From Micromonospora mirobrigensis (GTDB lineage Bacteria; Actinomycetota; Actinomycetes; Mycobacteriales; Micromonosporaceae), in NCBI RefSeq assembly GCF_900091555.1, contig NZ_FMCX01000003.1:248001-312000 (forward strand): 64,000 bases of DNA, given 5' to 3'. The translations under genes and the position numbers were made by a program. Below the pieces are notes generated by a model, which was not told where the DNA came from, did no database searches, and saw nothing but the letters and a program-made list of their open reading frames with translations. The number at the start of each line of letters is the position of its first letter. The first letter of the stretch is position 1. This document shows, piece by piece, positions 53,066 through 61,742 of the stretch.

Positions 53066-54088
53066 CTACGCGGCGGTGACGCCGTCGCGGTTGGCCGCGA
53101 TCCACTCGTCGATCCGGGCCCACCAGTCGAAGAGCCAGTCGATGCGTTCCTGCCGGCCGGCGGGGATCTCCTCCGGCGGCACCGACCAGAACCGCATCAC
53201 GATCCGCTTGTCCATCGGCAGCTCCCGCCAGACGTCGGTGATGGTGAGCAGCTGGTCGAGGCCGGTGTGCGCCACGAAGATCACCCCGGCGTCGGGGGCC
53301 GCCTCCAGGGCGGCCAGCAGGCCGCCGGGCTGCGGGGCGAGCACGTGCCGCATCCGTTCGGCGCGCAGCGCCATCCGCTCCAGCCCGCGGGCGCGCAGCC
53401 GGGCGATGGCGCGCAGCCGCCGGCCGGGGGTGAAGTTGCCACCCTCGGGGAAGATCACGAAGGCGTCGTCGTCGTCCAGGCCGGTGGCCAGGTGCCCGAT
53501 CTGGCCGACCACCTCGTTGCGGCCGTCCGGGCCGGGGGCGATGAACCGGTTGGGCAGCCGGTTGAGCAGCACGTCGATCGCCGGGTCCCACTGGAGGCTG
53601 GCCTTGAGCACGATGCGCGGCTCGCGGTGGAACCAGTTGACCAGCGCGTGGATCAGGATGAACGAGTCGCCGGGGCCGGCGTGCCGGCAGAGCACCAGCT
53701 CCGGGCGGCCGGGCAGGGCGGTGTCCGGGTCGGTGCCGACCACGTCGATGCTGAGCCGCAGCGTCCACCGGGCCTGCCAGAACAGCACCCGCAGGAACCA
53801 GCCGGCGAGCACGTAGTGGGCGCGTTGGAAGGCCGGCGACCGCTTGTGCGCGCCGAAGCCGGAGACGACCCAGAGCACGAAGAGGGCGAGCAGCGCCGCG
53901 GCGTCCCAGACCAGGTAGACGCAGCCGATCCAGAGCAGCCGCAGCGGGCGCAGCCGACCGGGGACGAACGGCGAGGCGGCCAGGGCGAGCAGCGCCCAGG
54001 CGGGCAGGGTGGTCACCACCAGCACCGCGAGCAGCACCACGCCGGGCGCCACGAGCAGCCGGCGGAGCCATCGCGGTGGCAGCGGCAT
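53066..54088 (-). CDS. 1-acyl-glycerol-3-phosphate acyltransferase family protein
   Basis: 340 residues. Two or three N-terminal helices (LLVAPGVVLLAVLVVTTLPAWALLALAA and LLWIGCVYLVWDAAALLALFVLWVV) anchor a PlsC-type domain with the HX4D motif HAGPGD (His136/Asp141) and FPEGGNFTPGR. Transfers acyl groups to a lysophospholipid or similar acceptor at the membrane. Longer than PlsC (~240), as in membrane-anchored actinobacterial forms. The ATG overlaps the patatin stop by 1 nt (TGATG), so lipase and acyltransferase are co-made, suggesting lipid remodelling. Confidence 0.91.
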   Translation of the reverse strand: MPLPPRWLRRLLVAPGVVLLAVLVVTTLPAWALLALAASPFVPGRLRPLRLLWIGCVYLVWDAAALLALFVLWVVSGFGAHKRSPAFQRAHYVLAGWFLRVLFWQARWTLRLSIDVVGTDPDTALPGRPELVLCRHAGPGDSFILIHALVNWFHREPRIVLKASLQWDPAIDVLLNRLPNRFIAPGPDGRNEVVGQIGHLATGLDDDDAFVIFPEGGNFTPGRRLRAIARLRARGLERMALRAERMRHVLAPQPGGLLAALEAAPDAGVIFVAHTGLDQLLTITDVWRELPMDKRIVMRFWSVPPEEIPAGRQERIDWLFDWWARIDEWIAANRDGVTAA

Positions 54089-54930
54089 CAGTCGTCCAGT
54101 TGGGTGGCCAGGTAGTGCCGGGTGGCCGTGTACGCGCGACTGATCCGCCGTCCCACGGCCGCCATGTCGCGGTACGCCCACGGGCTGTCGTCGCGGGGCC
54201 CACCGCCCCCGGTGGGCAGCACGTGCACCCGGACCCCCTCGGGCAGCGCCGCGAGCTCCCGGGCGAACCGGTGCCGGCGGGCGATCTCGAACGCCACCTG
54301 GGCGATCTCCCAGGGGCGTCGGGGCGGGGTGAGCTCCCGTTCGATCCGGCCCACCTGGAGCACGAAGATCTGCCGGGCGCCCTGGGTCACCGCCTCGCCG
54401 ACCGGGATGGAGTTGACGATGCCACCGTCGATGTAGTGCTGGCCGCCGATCTCGGTGGGTGGCAGCAGCCCCGGCACGGAGGCGGAGGCGAGCACCGCCG
54501 GCACCAGCGGCCCGTCGTGGAACCAGTGCTCGGCGGCGCGTTCGATGTTCGCCGCGCAGCACCGGAACGGCACCTTGAGGTCGGCGAAGGTGGTCGCCTC
54601 GCCCAGCTCGCTCTCCAGCAGCCGGCGCAGCGGCCGGGGCGAGTGCAGGTGGGTACGGGCGGCGAAGCGGCGCAGCTGCCGGGCGACGGAGTCGCCGTAC
54701 ACCTCGCTGGCCTCGGGCGACGCCCAGAGCCGGACCAGCCGGTCGGTGACCGCCTCGGACGGGTCGGCGGCGACCAAGGCGCCGTTCACCGCCCCGATCG
54801 AGGTGCCGAGCACCATGTCCGGGCGGATCCGGGCCCGGAACAGGGCCCGCAGCATGCCCACCTCGACCGCGCCGAGCACTCCCCCGCCGCCGAGCACGAA
54901 CGCCACCGGACCGCTCACCATGCGGTCCAT
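54088..54930 (-). CDS. Patatin-like phospholipase
   Basis: 280 residues, RssA-like. Oxyanion loop GGGGVLGAVEVG (14-25), nucleophile Ser44 in GTSIG, catalytic Asp168 in YIDGGI. Hydrolyses acyl esters of lipids in the cytoplasm or at the membrane. ATG 54930 or ATG 54921. Head of a minus-strand set patatin-acyltransferase-cutA-SCO7613-type-FHA with gaps of -1, 9, 48 and 78 nt. Divergent from the kinase gene. Confidence 0.93.
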   Translation of the reverse strand: MDRMVSGPVAFVLGGGGVLGAVEVGMLRALFRARIRPDMVLGTSIGAVNGALVAADPSEAVTDRLVRLWASPEASEVYGDSVARQLRRFAARTHLHSPRPLRRLLESELGEATTFADLKVPFRCCAANIERAAEHWFHDGPLVPAVLASASVPGLLPPTEIGGQHYIDGGIVNSIPVGEAVTQGARQIFVLQVGRIERELTPPRRPWEIAQVAFEIARRHRFARELAALPEGVRVHVLPTGGGGPRDDSPWAYRDMAAVGRRISRAYTATRHYLATQLDD

Positions 54931-55050
54931 CCTGGCACGTCCGCGCCGCCGCGCCCGGGGCAGCCGCCGCCCGCCACCGCCCGGACCGGTCGGCCGTCAC
55001 GGGCCGGCGACCGGCCCGCCGCACACCGTCGCGGGAAACCGGACGAGGCG

Positions 55051-55079
55051 TTGACAGCCCGGACACATTGCCGCAACCT
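55051..55079 (+). promoter_or_regulatory. Candidate sigma70-type promoter of the kinase gene
   Basis: TTGACA at 55051-55056 and CAACCT at 55074-55079, spacer 17 nt; start would be ~27 nt before the ATG at 55114. Confidence 0.5.
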
Positions 55080-55113
55080 GATACCGCCCCCACCCCAGGC
55101 AGGTGCGATCCCG

Positions 55114-56538
55114 ATGGCAGCAGCTCTGCAGGCCGGCAGTCTGCTGGCCCGGCGATACCGGCTGATCGACCAGGTCGGGGCCGGTGGCATGTCGGTGATC
55201 TGGCGAGCCCGGGACGAGGTGCTGGACCGGGTCGTGGCGCTGAAGGTGCTCGCCCCGTCGCTGGCCGCGGACGCCCGGTTCCGGGACATGGTCCGCGAGG
55301 AGGCCCGCTCGGCCGCCCAGCTGGTCCACCCGCACGTCACCTCGGTGCACGACTACGGCGAGGCGTTGGCGCCGGACGGTTCGATCACCTCGTTCGTGGT
55401 GATGGAGCTGCTCGCCGGTGAGGCGCTGGAGCGGCGACTGGCCGAGGGGCCGCTGCCCTGGCCGGCGGCGGTGGAGCTGGCCGCGCAGGTCGCCGAGGCG
55501 CTGGCCGCGGCGCACCGGCTCGGGATCGTGCACCGGGACATCACCCCGGGCAACGTCATGCTGACCTCGGTCGGGGCCAAGGTGCTGGACTTCGGCATCG
55601 CCACCCAGGTCGGCGCGCCGGACGACGACGAGGACGGCGGCACGTTCGGCACCCCGGCGTACGTGGCGCCGGAGCGGCTGGACGGGGTGCCGGCACAGCC
55701 CGCCACCGACGTCTACTCGCTGGGCGTGCTGCTCTACCAGACGTTGACCGGCCGGCTGCCGTACCCGGCGGACACCTGGGAGCAGCTGGCAACGGCGCTG
55801 GAGCGGGGCGCGCCGGCGCCGCCGGTCGTGCCGGGGCTGCCACCCGCGGTGGCCCAGGTCTGCGCGCGTTGCCTGGCCCGGGACCCGCACGACCGGCCGA
55901 CCGCCCGCCAGGTGGCGGCCGCCCTGCGCGACCAGCTGCTGCCGGCCGACCCGCAGGCGGCGACCATGCTGGCGCCGACGGTCACCCTGCCGCTGGTCCC
56001 CCGGCCGGCCGGCGAGCCCGCGGCGGGGCCGGCGCCGGGCCGCCGGTGGGAGCGGCCCGCGCTGGTGACGGCCGCGGCGCTGGCCGTCGTGGTGGCGCTG
56101 GCGGTGCCGGCGCTGCGACCGGACCGGTCACCGCCGCTGGTGGCGCCGACCGTCGCCCCGGCGCCCACCTCCGTCGCGCCGACGACCACCCCGCCCCGGC
56201 CGGCGCCCGCGCCGTCCCGCACCACCGGCCGGCCGGCCGCCCCGTCGACGGCCGCCCCGCAGCCCGGGGAGAGCCTGATCGAGGTGGCCGCCCGGGTGGA
56301 GGGGCTGATCGGTGACGGGGTGAGCGCCGGTGACATCCGCTCGGACGTCGGGCTGGACCTGCGCAACGAGCTACGCAACCTGACCGCCGCGGCGGGCGAC
56401 GGGCGCGGCGACCTGGCCACCCCGGTGGCCCGGCTGCGCGAGAAGGTCACCGTCCGCCTCCGCGAGGGCGCCATCACCCCCGAGTACGCCCGGCAACTGG
56501 ACGCCGCGATCGTCGCCCTCGGCACCGCCCGGGTCTGA
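55114..56538 (+). CDS. Serine/threonine protein kinase (PknB-like), membrane-anchored
   Basis: 474 residues. Kinase domain 15-280: glycine loop VGAGGMSVIWRA, Lys44 (VALKVL), catalytic loop HRDITPGNV (Asp142), DFG Asp159, and GTFGTPAYVAPE. The usual HRDLKPxN Lys is Thr, a common actinobacterial variant. A Pro/Ala juxtamembrane stretch, one helix (~319-337) and a Pro/Thr/Ala-rich linker lead to an extracytoplasmic helical domain (ESLIEVAARVEGLIGDGV ... AITPEYARQLDAAIVAL), not PASTA. The extracellular part may sense an unknown signal. Its stop lies 7 nt from that of the convergent glycosyltransferase. Confidence 0.92.
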   Translation: MAAALQAGSLLARRYRLIDQVGAGGMSVIWRARDEVLDRVVALKVLAPSLAADARFRDMVREEARSAAQLVHPHVTSVHDYGEALAPDGSITSFVVMELLAGEALERRLAEGPLPWPAAVELAAQVAEALAAAHRLGIVHRDITPGNVMLTSVGAKVLDFGIATQVGAPDDDEDGGTFGTPAYVAPERLDGVPAQPATDVYSLGVLLYQTLTGRLPYPADTWEQLATALERGAPAPPVVPGLPPAVAQVCARCLARDPHDRPTARQVAAALRDQLLPADPQAATMLAPTVTLPLVPRPAGEPAAGPAPGRRWERPALVTAAALAVVVALAVPALRPDRSPPLVAPTVAPAPTSVAPTTTPPRPAPAPSRTTGRPAAPSTAAPQPGESLIEVAARVEGLIGDGVSAGDIRSDVGLDLRNELRNLTAAAGDGRGDLATPVARLREKVTVRLREGAITPEYARQLDAAIVALGTARV

Positions 56539-56545
56539 CCGCCGG

Positions 56546-57643
56546 TCAGCGGGCGGCGATCGGCTCCCGGACGACGGTCAGCGCCTGCCGGCGGTAGATC
56601 TCCTCGTAGCCCCGCGCCATCCGCTCGGTGGAGAAGTTCTCCGCGACGTGCGCCACGCAGGCGGCCGGGTCGAGCCGGTCCGCGGCCCCCAGCGCGGCTG
56701 GCAGCTCGTCGGCGCGCTCGCAGATCAGGCCGGTCACGCCCGGCCGGACCAGCTCCGGCACCGCGCCCCGGTTCAGCGCCACCACCGGCGTGCCGGTGGC
56801 CATCGCCTCGACCATCACCATGCCGAACGGTTCCTCCCACTGGATCGGCATGATCAGGCAGCGGGCATGGAGCAACATCCGCAGCGTCTCCTGCCGGTCG
56901 GCGTTGAGCACCACGTCCACGTCCTCGTCCAGCATCGGCGCGACGACCTGCTCGTAGTAGCGGCGCTCGGCCGGCTCGTTGCACTTCCCGGCCAGGGTCA
57001 ACGGCAGCCCTGCCGCCCGGCACGCCCGGATGGCCACTTCGGGGCCCTTGTCCGGGCTGAACCGGGCCAGCCAGAGCACCGGCCCGCCGCCGGTGGTCCG
57101 TTTGTGTGGGATGTCCCGGACGTCCATCGCGTTGTGCACCGTGCCCACCCAGGGCAGCCGGGGGTTGGCCCGGCGCTGGGTGTTCGAGATGGCCACCAGG
57201 CCCACCCCGCGGTCGGTGTCGCCGAGCACGTCGCCGTACTCGCCCACCGGGTTGCCGTGCACGGTGGCGACGGTCGGGACCGTACGACGACGGGCCACCA
57301 GCGGGCCGATGGTGGTGTGGTCGTGCACCAGGTCGAAGTCGGCCGGGTCGAGCAGTTGGCGGACCCGGGAGAGGTGGGCCAGCTCGGGCAGCGACTCGCC
57401 CAGCCGGTCGAACTGGAGGTCGGCCACGGTGGAGACGAAGTGGGCGGGGGTTCCGTGGTGCTGCCCGGCGCCGAAGACCGTCACCGCGTGGCCGTGCCCG
57501 ACCAGGGTCTCCACCAGGCCGGCCACCACCTGCTCCAGCCCGCCGTAACCGGGCGGCGGCACCGACAGCCACGGCGGGACCACCATGGCTATCCGCAGTG
57601 GCCGTTCGTCCGTCCGGTCGGCCGGAAGGTGGTGCACGGCCAC
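56546..57643 (-). CDS. Glycosyltransferase family 4
   Basis: 365-residue GT-B glycosyltransferase. N-terminal domain: MVVPPWLSVPPPGYGGLEQVVAGLVETLVGHGHAVTVFGAG; C-terminal nucleotide-sugar domain: LARFSPDKGPEVAIRACRAAGLPLTLAGK and EEPFGMVMVEAMATGTPVVALNRG with the EX7E motif. Acceptor unknown; trehalose, capsule or envelope glycoconjugates are possible. The GTG at 57643 has GGGGGAGG in front and is preferred over the longer frame. The frameshifted BON gene lies 72 nt upstream on the same strand. Confidence 0.92.
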   Translation of the reverse strand: MAVHHLPADRTDERPLRIAMVVPPWLSVPPPGYGGLEQVVAGLVETLVGHGHAVTVFGAGQHHGTPAHFVSTVADLQFDRLGESLPELAHLSRVRQLLDPADFDLVHDHTTIGPLVARRRTVPTVATVHGNPVGEYGDVLGDTDRGVGLVAISNTQRRANPRLPWVGTVHNAMDVRDIPHKRTTGGGPVLWLARFSPDKGPEVAIRACRAAGLPLTLAGKCNEPAERRYYEQVVAPMLDEDVDVVLNADRQETLRMLLHARCLIMPIQWEEPFGMVMVEAMATGTPVVALNRGAVPELVRPGVTGLICERADELPAALGAADRLDPAACVAHVAENFSTERMARGYEEIYRRQALTVVREPIAAR

Positions 57644-57715
57644 GAGTCCTCCCCCGATGTGCCCGGTGAACGTGATCGTCGGCGCTTTCCCCACCGCCGC
57701 CGTGGCAAACGACTG

Positions 57716-58374
57716 TCAGCCGGTCAGCACCAGGCGGGCGTCGACCGTCCGCACGCCGGGGGCGGACCAGGCCACCCGCTCGGCCTCGTCGCGGTCCCGG
57801 GCGTTGCGCACCTCACCGGTGAGCAGCACGGTGTCCCCCACCAGCCGGACGTCCACCCGCCCGGTCCCGGGCCGCCGGCGCAGGGCGCGCAGCAGGTCCC
57901 GGACGACCTCCTCGGGCGGGGGCGGCGCCGCCGGGCGGACCTCGACCAGGTCGGTCACCCCGCGTACGCCCCGCAGCCGGCGCAACTCCCCCTCGGCGGT
58001 ACGCCGTTGCCAGCCGAACTCGACCTCGCCACGGAGCACCACCCAGCCGTTGGCGACCGTCACGTCCAGCCGCTCGGCGGGGACGAAGCTGTCCCACTCC
58101 AGCGCCCGGGCGGCCGCGATGGCGATCTCGGTGTCGGCCGGCTCGTCGTCGGGTTCGAGGCGTACCTCGAGGTCACCGGCGACGGCGCGGACGCCGGCGA
58201 CGCGCGTTCCACCGCCCACTTGCGGGCGTAGCTGTCCACCCGGCCGGTCAGGGTGACCACCCCGTCGTGGACGCTCACCCCGATCTCCCCGGGCCGGGCC
58301 CGGGCGTCCCAGCGCAGCTCGTCGAGGACGGCGCGCTGGAGGTCCGGATCGGTACGGGTGGCTGCCGTGGTCAT
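57716..58374 (-). pseudogene. BON-domain protein gene interrupted by a frameshift
   Basis: Two adjoining minus-strand frames make one protein. The 5' part (from ATG 58374) encodes VLDELRWDARARPGEIGVSVHDGVVTLTGRVDSYARKWAVERA, a first BON domain. The 3' part, in another frame, continues RVAGVRAVAGDLEVRL and two further BON domains (ALEWDSFVPAERLDVTVANGWVVLRGEVEFGW; VRLVGDTVLLTGEVRNA), ending at 57716. The switch lies in a CG-dinucleotide run at ~58201-58206, consistent with a small indel or slippage. Intact relatives bind envelopes or lipids. It could be a true pseudogene, phase variation or a sequencing error. Confidence 0.82.
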
Positions 58375-58475
58375 CGCGTCCCCTTCGGCTCGGCGCTCCT
58401 CGCGCGGCCAGCGTGCCGGCCGGGCGGGTGAGGCCGGTTCACCCGGTCGGGGTGAACCCGCCGGAGGGGAAGAAC

Positions 58476-58522
58476 GGGCGGCGGGTGACGCGCCAACCCC
58501 CTTGGCTCGTCACCCGCCGCCC
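58476..58522 (-). terminator. Long hairpin downstream of the HtrA-like gene
   Basis: 15-bp perfect stem (58476-58490 with 58508-58522) enclosing a CCAA/TTGG mini-stem, 69 nt beyond the protease stop. The 58375-58590 interval holds no gene. Confidence 0.75.
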
Positions 58523-58555
58523 CGGCGGGAGGTGCGCCGCGCCAACCCCCTTGGC
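58490..58555. repeat. 17-bp direct repeat with internal dyad
   Basis: GCGCCAACCCCCTTGGC at 58490-58506 and 58539-58555. Each copy contains CCAA-5C-TTGG. The first copy forms the loop of the terminator hairpin. Confidence 0.7.
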
Positions 58556-58590
58556 CCGTCGCCCCGCCCCCCTGAAGGAAGTCGATGTCG

Positions 58591-60189
58591 TTATGACGTC
58601 TCGGAGAGCGTCGCGGTTGCCGTCCGGGCGGAACCGTTTCGCTTGAATTCCACCTCGACCCGGTCGCCGACCTTGCCGGCCTGCACGGCGCCGACCAGAT
58701 CGTTCGAGTCGTTGATCACCTTGTCACCGAACTTGGTGATCACGTCGCCGCGCTGGAGGCCGGCCTTCTCGGCCGCGCTGCCCGGCACGACGGCGGCGAC
58801 CAGGGCGCCCCCGTCCTCCGCGGCGTTCACGCTGACCCCGAGTGACGGGTGGCTGACCTTCTCGCCGCGCTGGAGCTTGCTGGCGACGTCCTTGGCCTTG
58901 TTGCTCGGGATGGCGAAGCCGACGCCGATGTTGCCGTTGCTGCCCTGGCCGGCGGTGGCGATCGCGGTGTTGATGCCGATCACCTGACCGCGGGTGTTGA
59001 CCAGCGCGCCGCCGGAGTTGCCGGGGTTGATCGGGGCGTCGGTCTGGAGTAGGCCGGAGATCGAGCTGGCGCCCTGCTGCGGGTTCGGCTGCTGCTGGCC
59101 CTCGCCGGCCTGGATGGTCCGGTCCCGGGCGCTGAGGATGCCGGCGGTGACCGAACCCTGGAGGCCGAGCGGGCTGCCCAGGGCGAGCACCTGGTCGCCG
59201 ACCTGCATGGCGTCGCTGTCGCCGAAGGTCGCCGCCTTCAGGCCGCTGACCCCGCCGGCCTTCACCACGGCCAGGTCGGTCTTCGGGTCGGTTCCGACGA
59301 TCTTGGCCTGGGCGGTCTTGCCGTCGGCGAAGACCACCCGCACGGTGTCCCCGCTGGCGGAGGCGACCACGTGGTTGTTGGTGAGCACGTAGCCGTCGGC
59401 GCTGAGGATGACGCCGGAGCCCTCACCGCTGTCGGTGATGATCGACACGACGCTGTCCTGCACGGCCGCAGCGATCTTGGGCAGGTCGGCGCTGTTGATC
59501 ACCGGTGCGGCGCTGTAGGTGCGGGTGACCCCGCCGTGGTCGCCCACGGCGAGCGCGAGCGCACCGCCGGCCACCCCGGAACCGAACATCAGGGCCAGTA
59601 CGGCGACCCCCGCGCCGACGAACTTGGCCGCCCGGCCGGGCCGGTGCGGTGCCGCCTGACCCCACGGCGGCATCGGCGCGCCCGGGTGCTGCTGACCCGG
59701 GTAGCCGGGGTGACCCGCCGCCCAGCCGGACTGCTGCTGCGGGTACTGCTGGCCCGGGTACCAGTGGGCCCCGGGGTACTGGCCGGCCTGCTGCTGGCCA
59801 CCCGGCCAGGACGTACCGGGGTATCCGGTGGTGCCGTAGGGACCGGGGGTCGGGGCGGTGCCGTAGGCGCCGGAGGCCGGGGCGGCGCTCGCGGTGCCGT
59901 AGGGACCGGAGGTCGGGGCCACGCCGGGAGTGCCGTAGGGGCCGGAGGTCGGGGTGTCACCGGTGGGGTCGACCCGGCCGGCGTCGGTGGCCGCACGGTC
60001 GCCGGGGCCGGTGGAGGAGTCGGCCTGCCCGCGCTCGGCGCGGGGCAGCTCGGCGGTGGGGTGCGACGGCTCGGCGTCGGAGGTGGCCGGCCGCCACTGC
60101 GGGTCGGTCTCGTGCTCGCTCATGGGTACAGCTTTCCCCTCGCCACTGCGATCCGCCTGGAACCCACCTGAATGTTCGCTGGAAGTCAC
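58591..60189 (-). CDS. HtrA/PepD-like membrane-anchored serine protease with PDZ
   Basis: 532 residues from GTG 60189, which overlaps the sensor-kinase stop as GTGA; ATG 60123 (MSEHETDP) behind GAGGGGA is an alternative. The cytoplasmic N-terminus is Gly/Pro/Tyr/Gln-rich with TSGPYGT-type repeats. One membrane helix at ~185-210 precedes the trypsin-like domain: His273 (LTNNHVVA), Asp305 (PKTDLAVV) and Ser392 (PGNSGGAL). A PDZ domain ends the protein (LVAAVVPGSAAEKAGLQRGDVITKFG). Probable envelope quality-control protease. Order regulator-kinase-protease matches mycobacterial mprA-mprB-pepD. Confidence 0.94.
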   Translation of the reverse strand: MTSSEHSGGFQADRSGEGKAVPMSEHETDPQWRPATSDAEPSHPTAELPRAERGQADSSTGPGDRAATDAGRVDPTGDTPTSGPYGTPGVAPTSGPYGTASAAPASGAYGTAPTPGPYGTTGYPGTSWPGGQQQAGQYPGAHWYPGQQYPQQQSGWAAGHPGYPGQQHPGAPMPPWGQAAPHRPGRAAKFVGAGVAVLALMFGSGVAGGALALAVGDHGGVTRTYSAAPVINSADLPKIAAAVQDSVVSIITDSGEGSGVILSADGYVLTNNHVVASASGDTVRVVFADGKTAQAKIVGTDPKTDLAVVKAGGVSGLKAATFGDSDAMQVGDQVLALGSPLGLQGSVTAGILSARDRTIQAGEGQQQPNPQQGASSISGLLQTDAPINPGNSGGALVNTRGQVIGINTAIATAGQGSNGNIGVGFAIPSNKAKDVASKLQRGEKVSHPSLGVSVNAAEDGGALVAAVVPGSAAEKAGLQRGDVITKFGDKVINDSNDLVGAVQAGKVGDRVEVEFKRNGSARTATATLSETS

Positions 60190-61742
60190 TCGTCCTCACC
60201 CTCGGTGTCCGGGATCAGCGGCAGCCGCACCCGGAAGGTGGCCCCACCACCCGGGGTGTCGACCGCCTCCACGCTGCCCCGGTGGGCGGCCACCAGGGCC
60301 GCGACGATGGCCAGCCCGAGACCGGTGCTGGTGGCGCCGGTGGCCCGCCGGGTCCGCGCCGCGTCCACCCGGTAGAAGCGTTCGAAGACCCGCTCCGCCT
60401 GCTCGGGGGTGAGCCCGGGGCCGGTGTCGGCCACCTCGACCACCGCCAGGTGGCCCGGTTCGGCACGCAACCGCAGGGTCACCCCCGCCTCGGGCGGAGT
60501 GTGGGTGAGCGCGTTGGTCATCAGGTTGCCGATCACCTGGCGGAGCCGGGCGTCGTCGCCGTACACCACCAGCGGGCCGGAGCCCGGCTCGATCTCCAGC
60601 TCGATCCGGCGGTCCGGGGCGACCACCCGGGCCGCCTCGACGGCGTCGGTGGCCAGCACCGGCAGCTCCACCGGGGCGAGCGAGAGCGGCCGCTCCCGGT
60701 CCAGCCGGGCCAGCAGCAGCAGGTCCTCGACCAGCAGCCCCATCCGGGCCGCCTCGTCCTCGATCCGGCGCAGCAGGTCACCGGTCTGCTGCGGCTCGCG
60801 GGCCGCACCCTGTCGGTACAGCTCGGCGAAGCCGCGGATGGTGGTCAGTGGCGTACGCAGCTCGTGCGAGGCGTCCGCGATGAACTGCCGCATCCGCTCC
60901 TCGGACCGCCGGGCCCGCGCCTCGGACGCCTGCGCGGCGGCCGCGGCGTCCCGAGCGCCGACCTCGGCCGAACGGGCCGCGGACTCCGAGGCCGCCCGCG
61001 CGGTGAAGGCCGCCTCGATCTGGGTGAGCATCGCGTTCAACGCCCGGGAGAGCCGGCCCAGCTCCGAGGTGGGGCAGGCCCGCCCCTCCTCCGGGTCGGG
61101 CACCCGGCGGCTGAGGTCCCCGCCGGCGATCGCGGCGGCGGTACGTTCGATCTCGACCAACGGTTTCAGGCTGGTCCGCACGATGGCCGCGCCGATCGAG
61201 GCGAGCAGGATCAGCACCGCGCCGCCGACCAGCAGGTCTATCCAGATCAGCCGCTTCACGGCCTGGTCGACGCTGGTCAGGTGCTGGCCGATCGCCATGT
61301 AGGTGCCGTTGCCGAGGTCGATGTAGAGCATCCGCCAGCGGGTCCGGCCGTCCTCCGAGCGTACGGTGAACGGGTCCCCGACCTTGGCCGCGAAGCCCTG
61401 GACGTCGTCGGGGACCTGCGGCAGCTCGGCCCAGCTCAGTCCCCGGTAGCCGTACGGACCCCCCACACCGAACCGCTGGGAGGCCTCGGCCGCCACGTAC
61501 TCGCTGGGGATGTTGATCTCGATCGGGCGGCCCTGCGCCCGGGCCAGCACCTCGGCCACCCCGGCGTGGTCCCGGCTCAGCTGTGCGTCGACCTGGTCCA
61601 TCAGGTAGTCACGCAGGAAGTACGTGGTCAGCGAGCTGATCACCACCAGGGCCATGGCGACCAGGGCGAGCACCGCGGCGACCAGCTTGACCCGCAGCGG
61701 GACGCTCCTCAGCTTGCCCTTGGCCCCGGCAACCGCGTTCAC
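60186..61742 (-). CDS. Sensor histidine kinase (MprB-like)
   Basis: 518 residues. Helix 1 (~15-40), an extracytoplasmic sensor region to ~160, helix 2 (LLVGGAVLILLASIGAAIV), HAMP, DHp with His293 (ASHELRTPLTTIRGF) and HATPase with NLMTNALTHTP, DTGPGLTPEQ and STGLGLAIVAALVAAHRG. Phosphorylates the regulator encoded just upstream; GTG start overlaps that stop by 4 nt. The linked protease suggests envelope or protein-folding stress sensing (inference). Confidence 0.95.
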   Translation of the reverse strand: MNAVAGAKGKLRSVPLRVKLVAAVLALVAMALVVISSLTTYFLRDYLMDQVDAQLSRDHAGVAEVLARAQGRPIEINIPSEYVAAEASQRFGVGGPYGYRGLSWAELPQVPDDVQGFAAKVGDPFTVRSEDGRTRWRMLYIDLGNGTYMAIGQHLTSVDQAVKRLIWIDLLVGGAVLILLASIGAAIVRTSLKPLVEIERTAAAIAGGDLSRRVPDPEEGRACPTSELGRLSRALNAMLTQIEAAFTARAASESAARSAEVGARDAAAAAQASEARARRSEERMRQFIADASHELRTPLTTIRGFAELYRQGAAREPQQTGDLLRRIEDEAARMGLLVEDLLLLARLDRERPLSLAPVELPVLATDAVEAARVVAPDRRIELEIEPGSGPLVVYGDDARLRQVIGNLMTNALTHTPPEAGVTLRLRAEPGHLAVVEVADTGPGLTPEQAERVFERFYRVDAARTRRATGATSTGLGLAIVAALVAAHRGSVEAVDTPGGGATFRVRLPLIPDTEGEDE

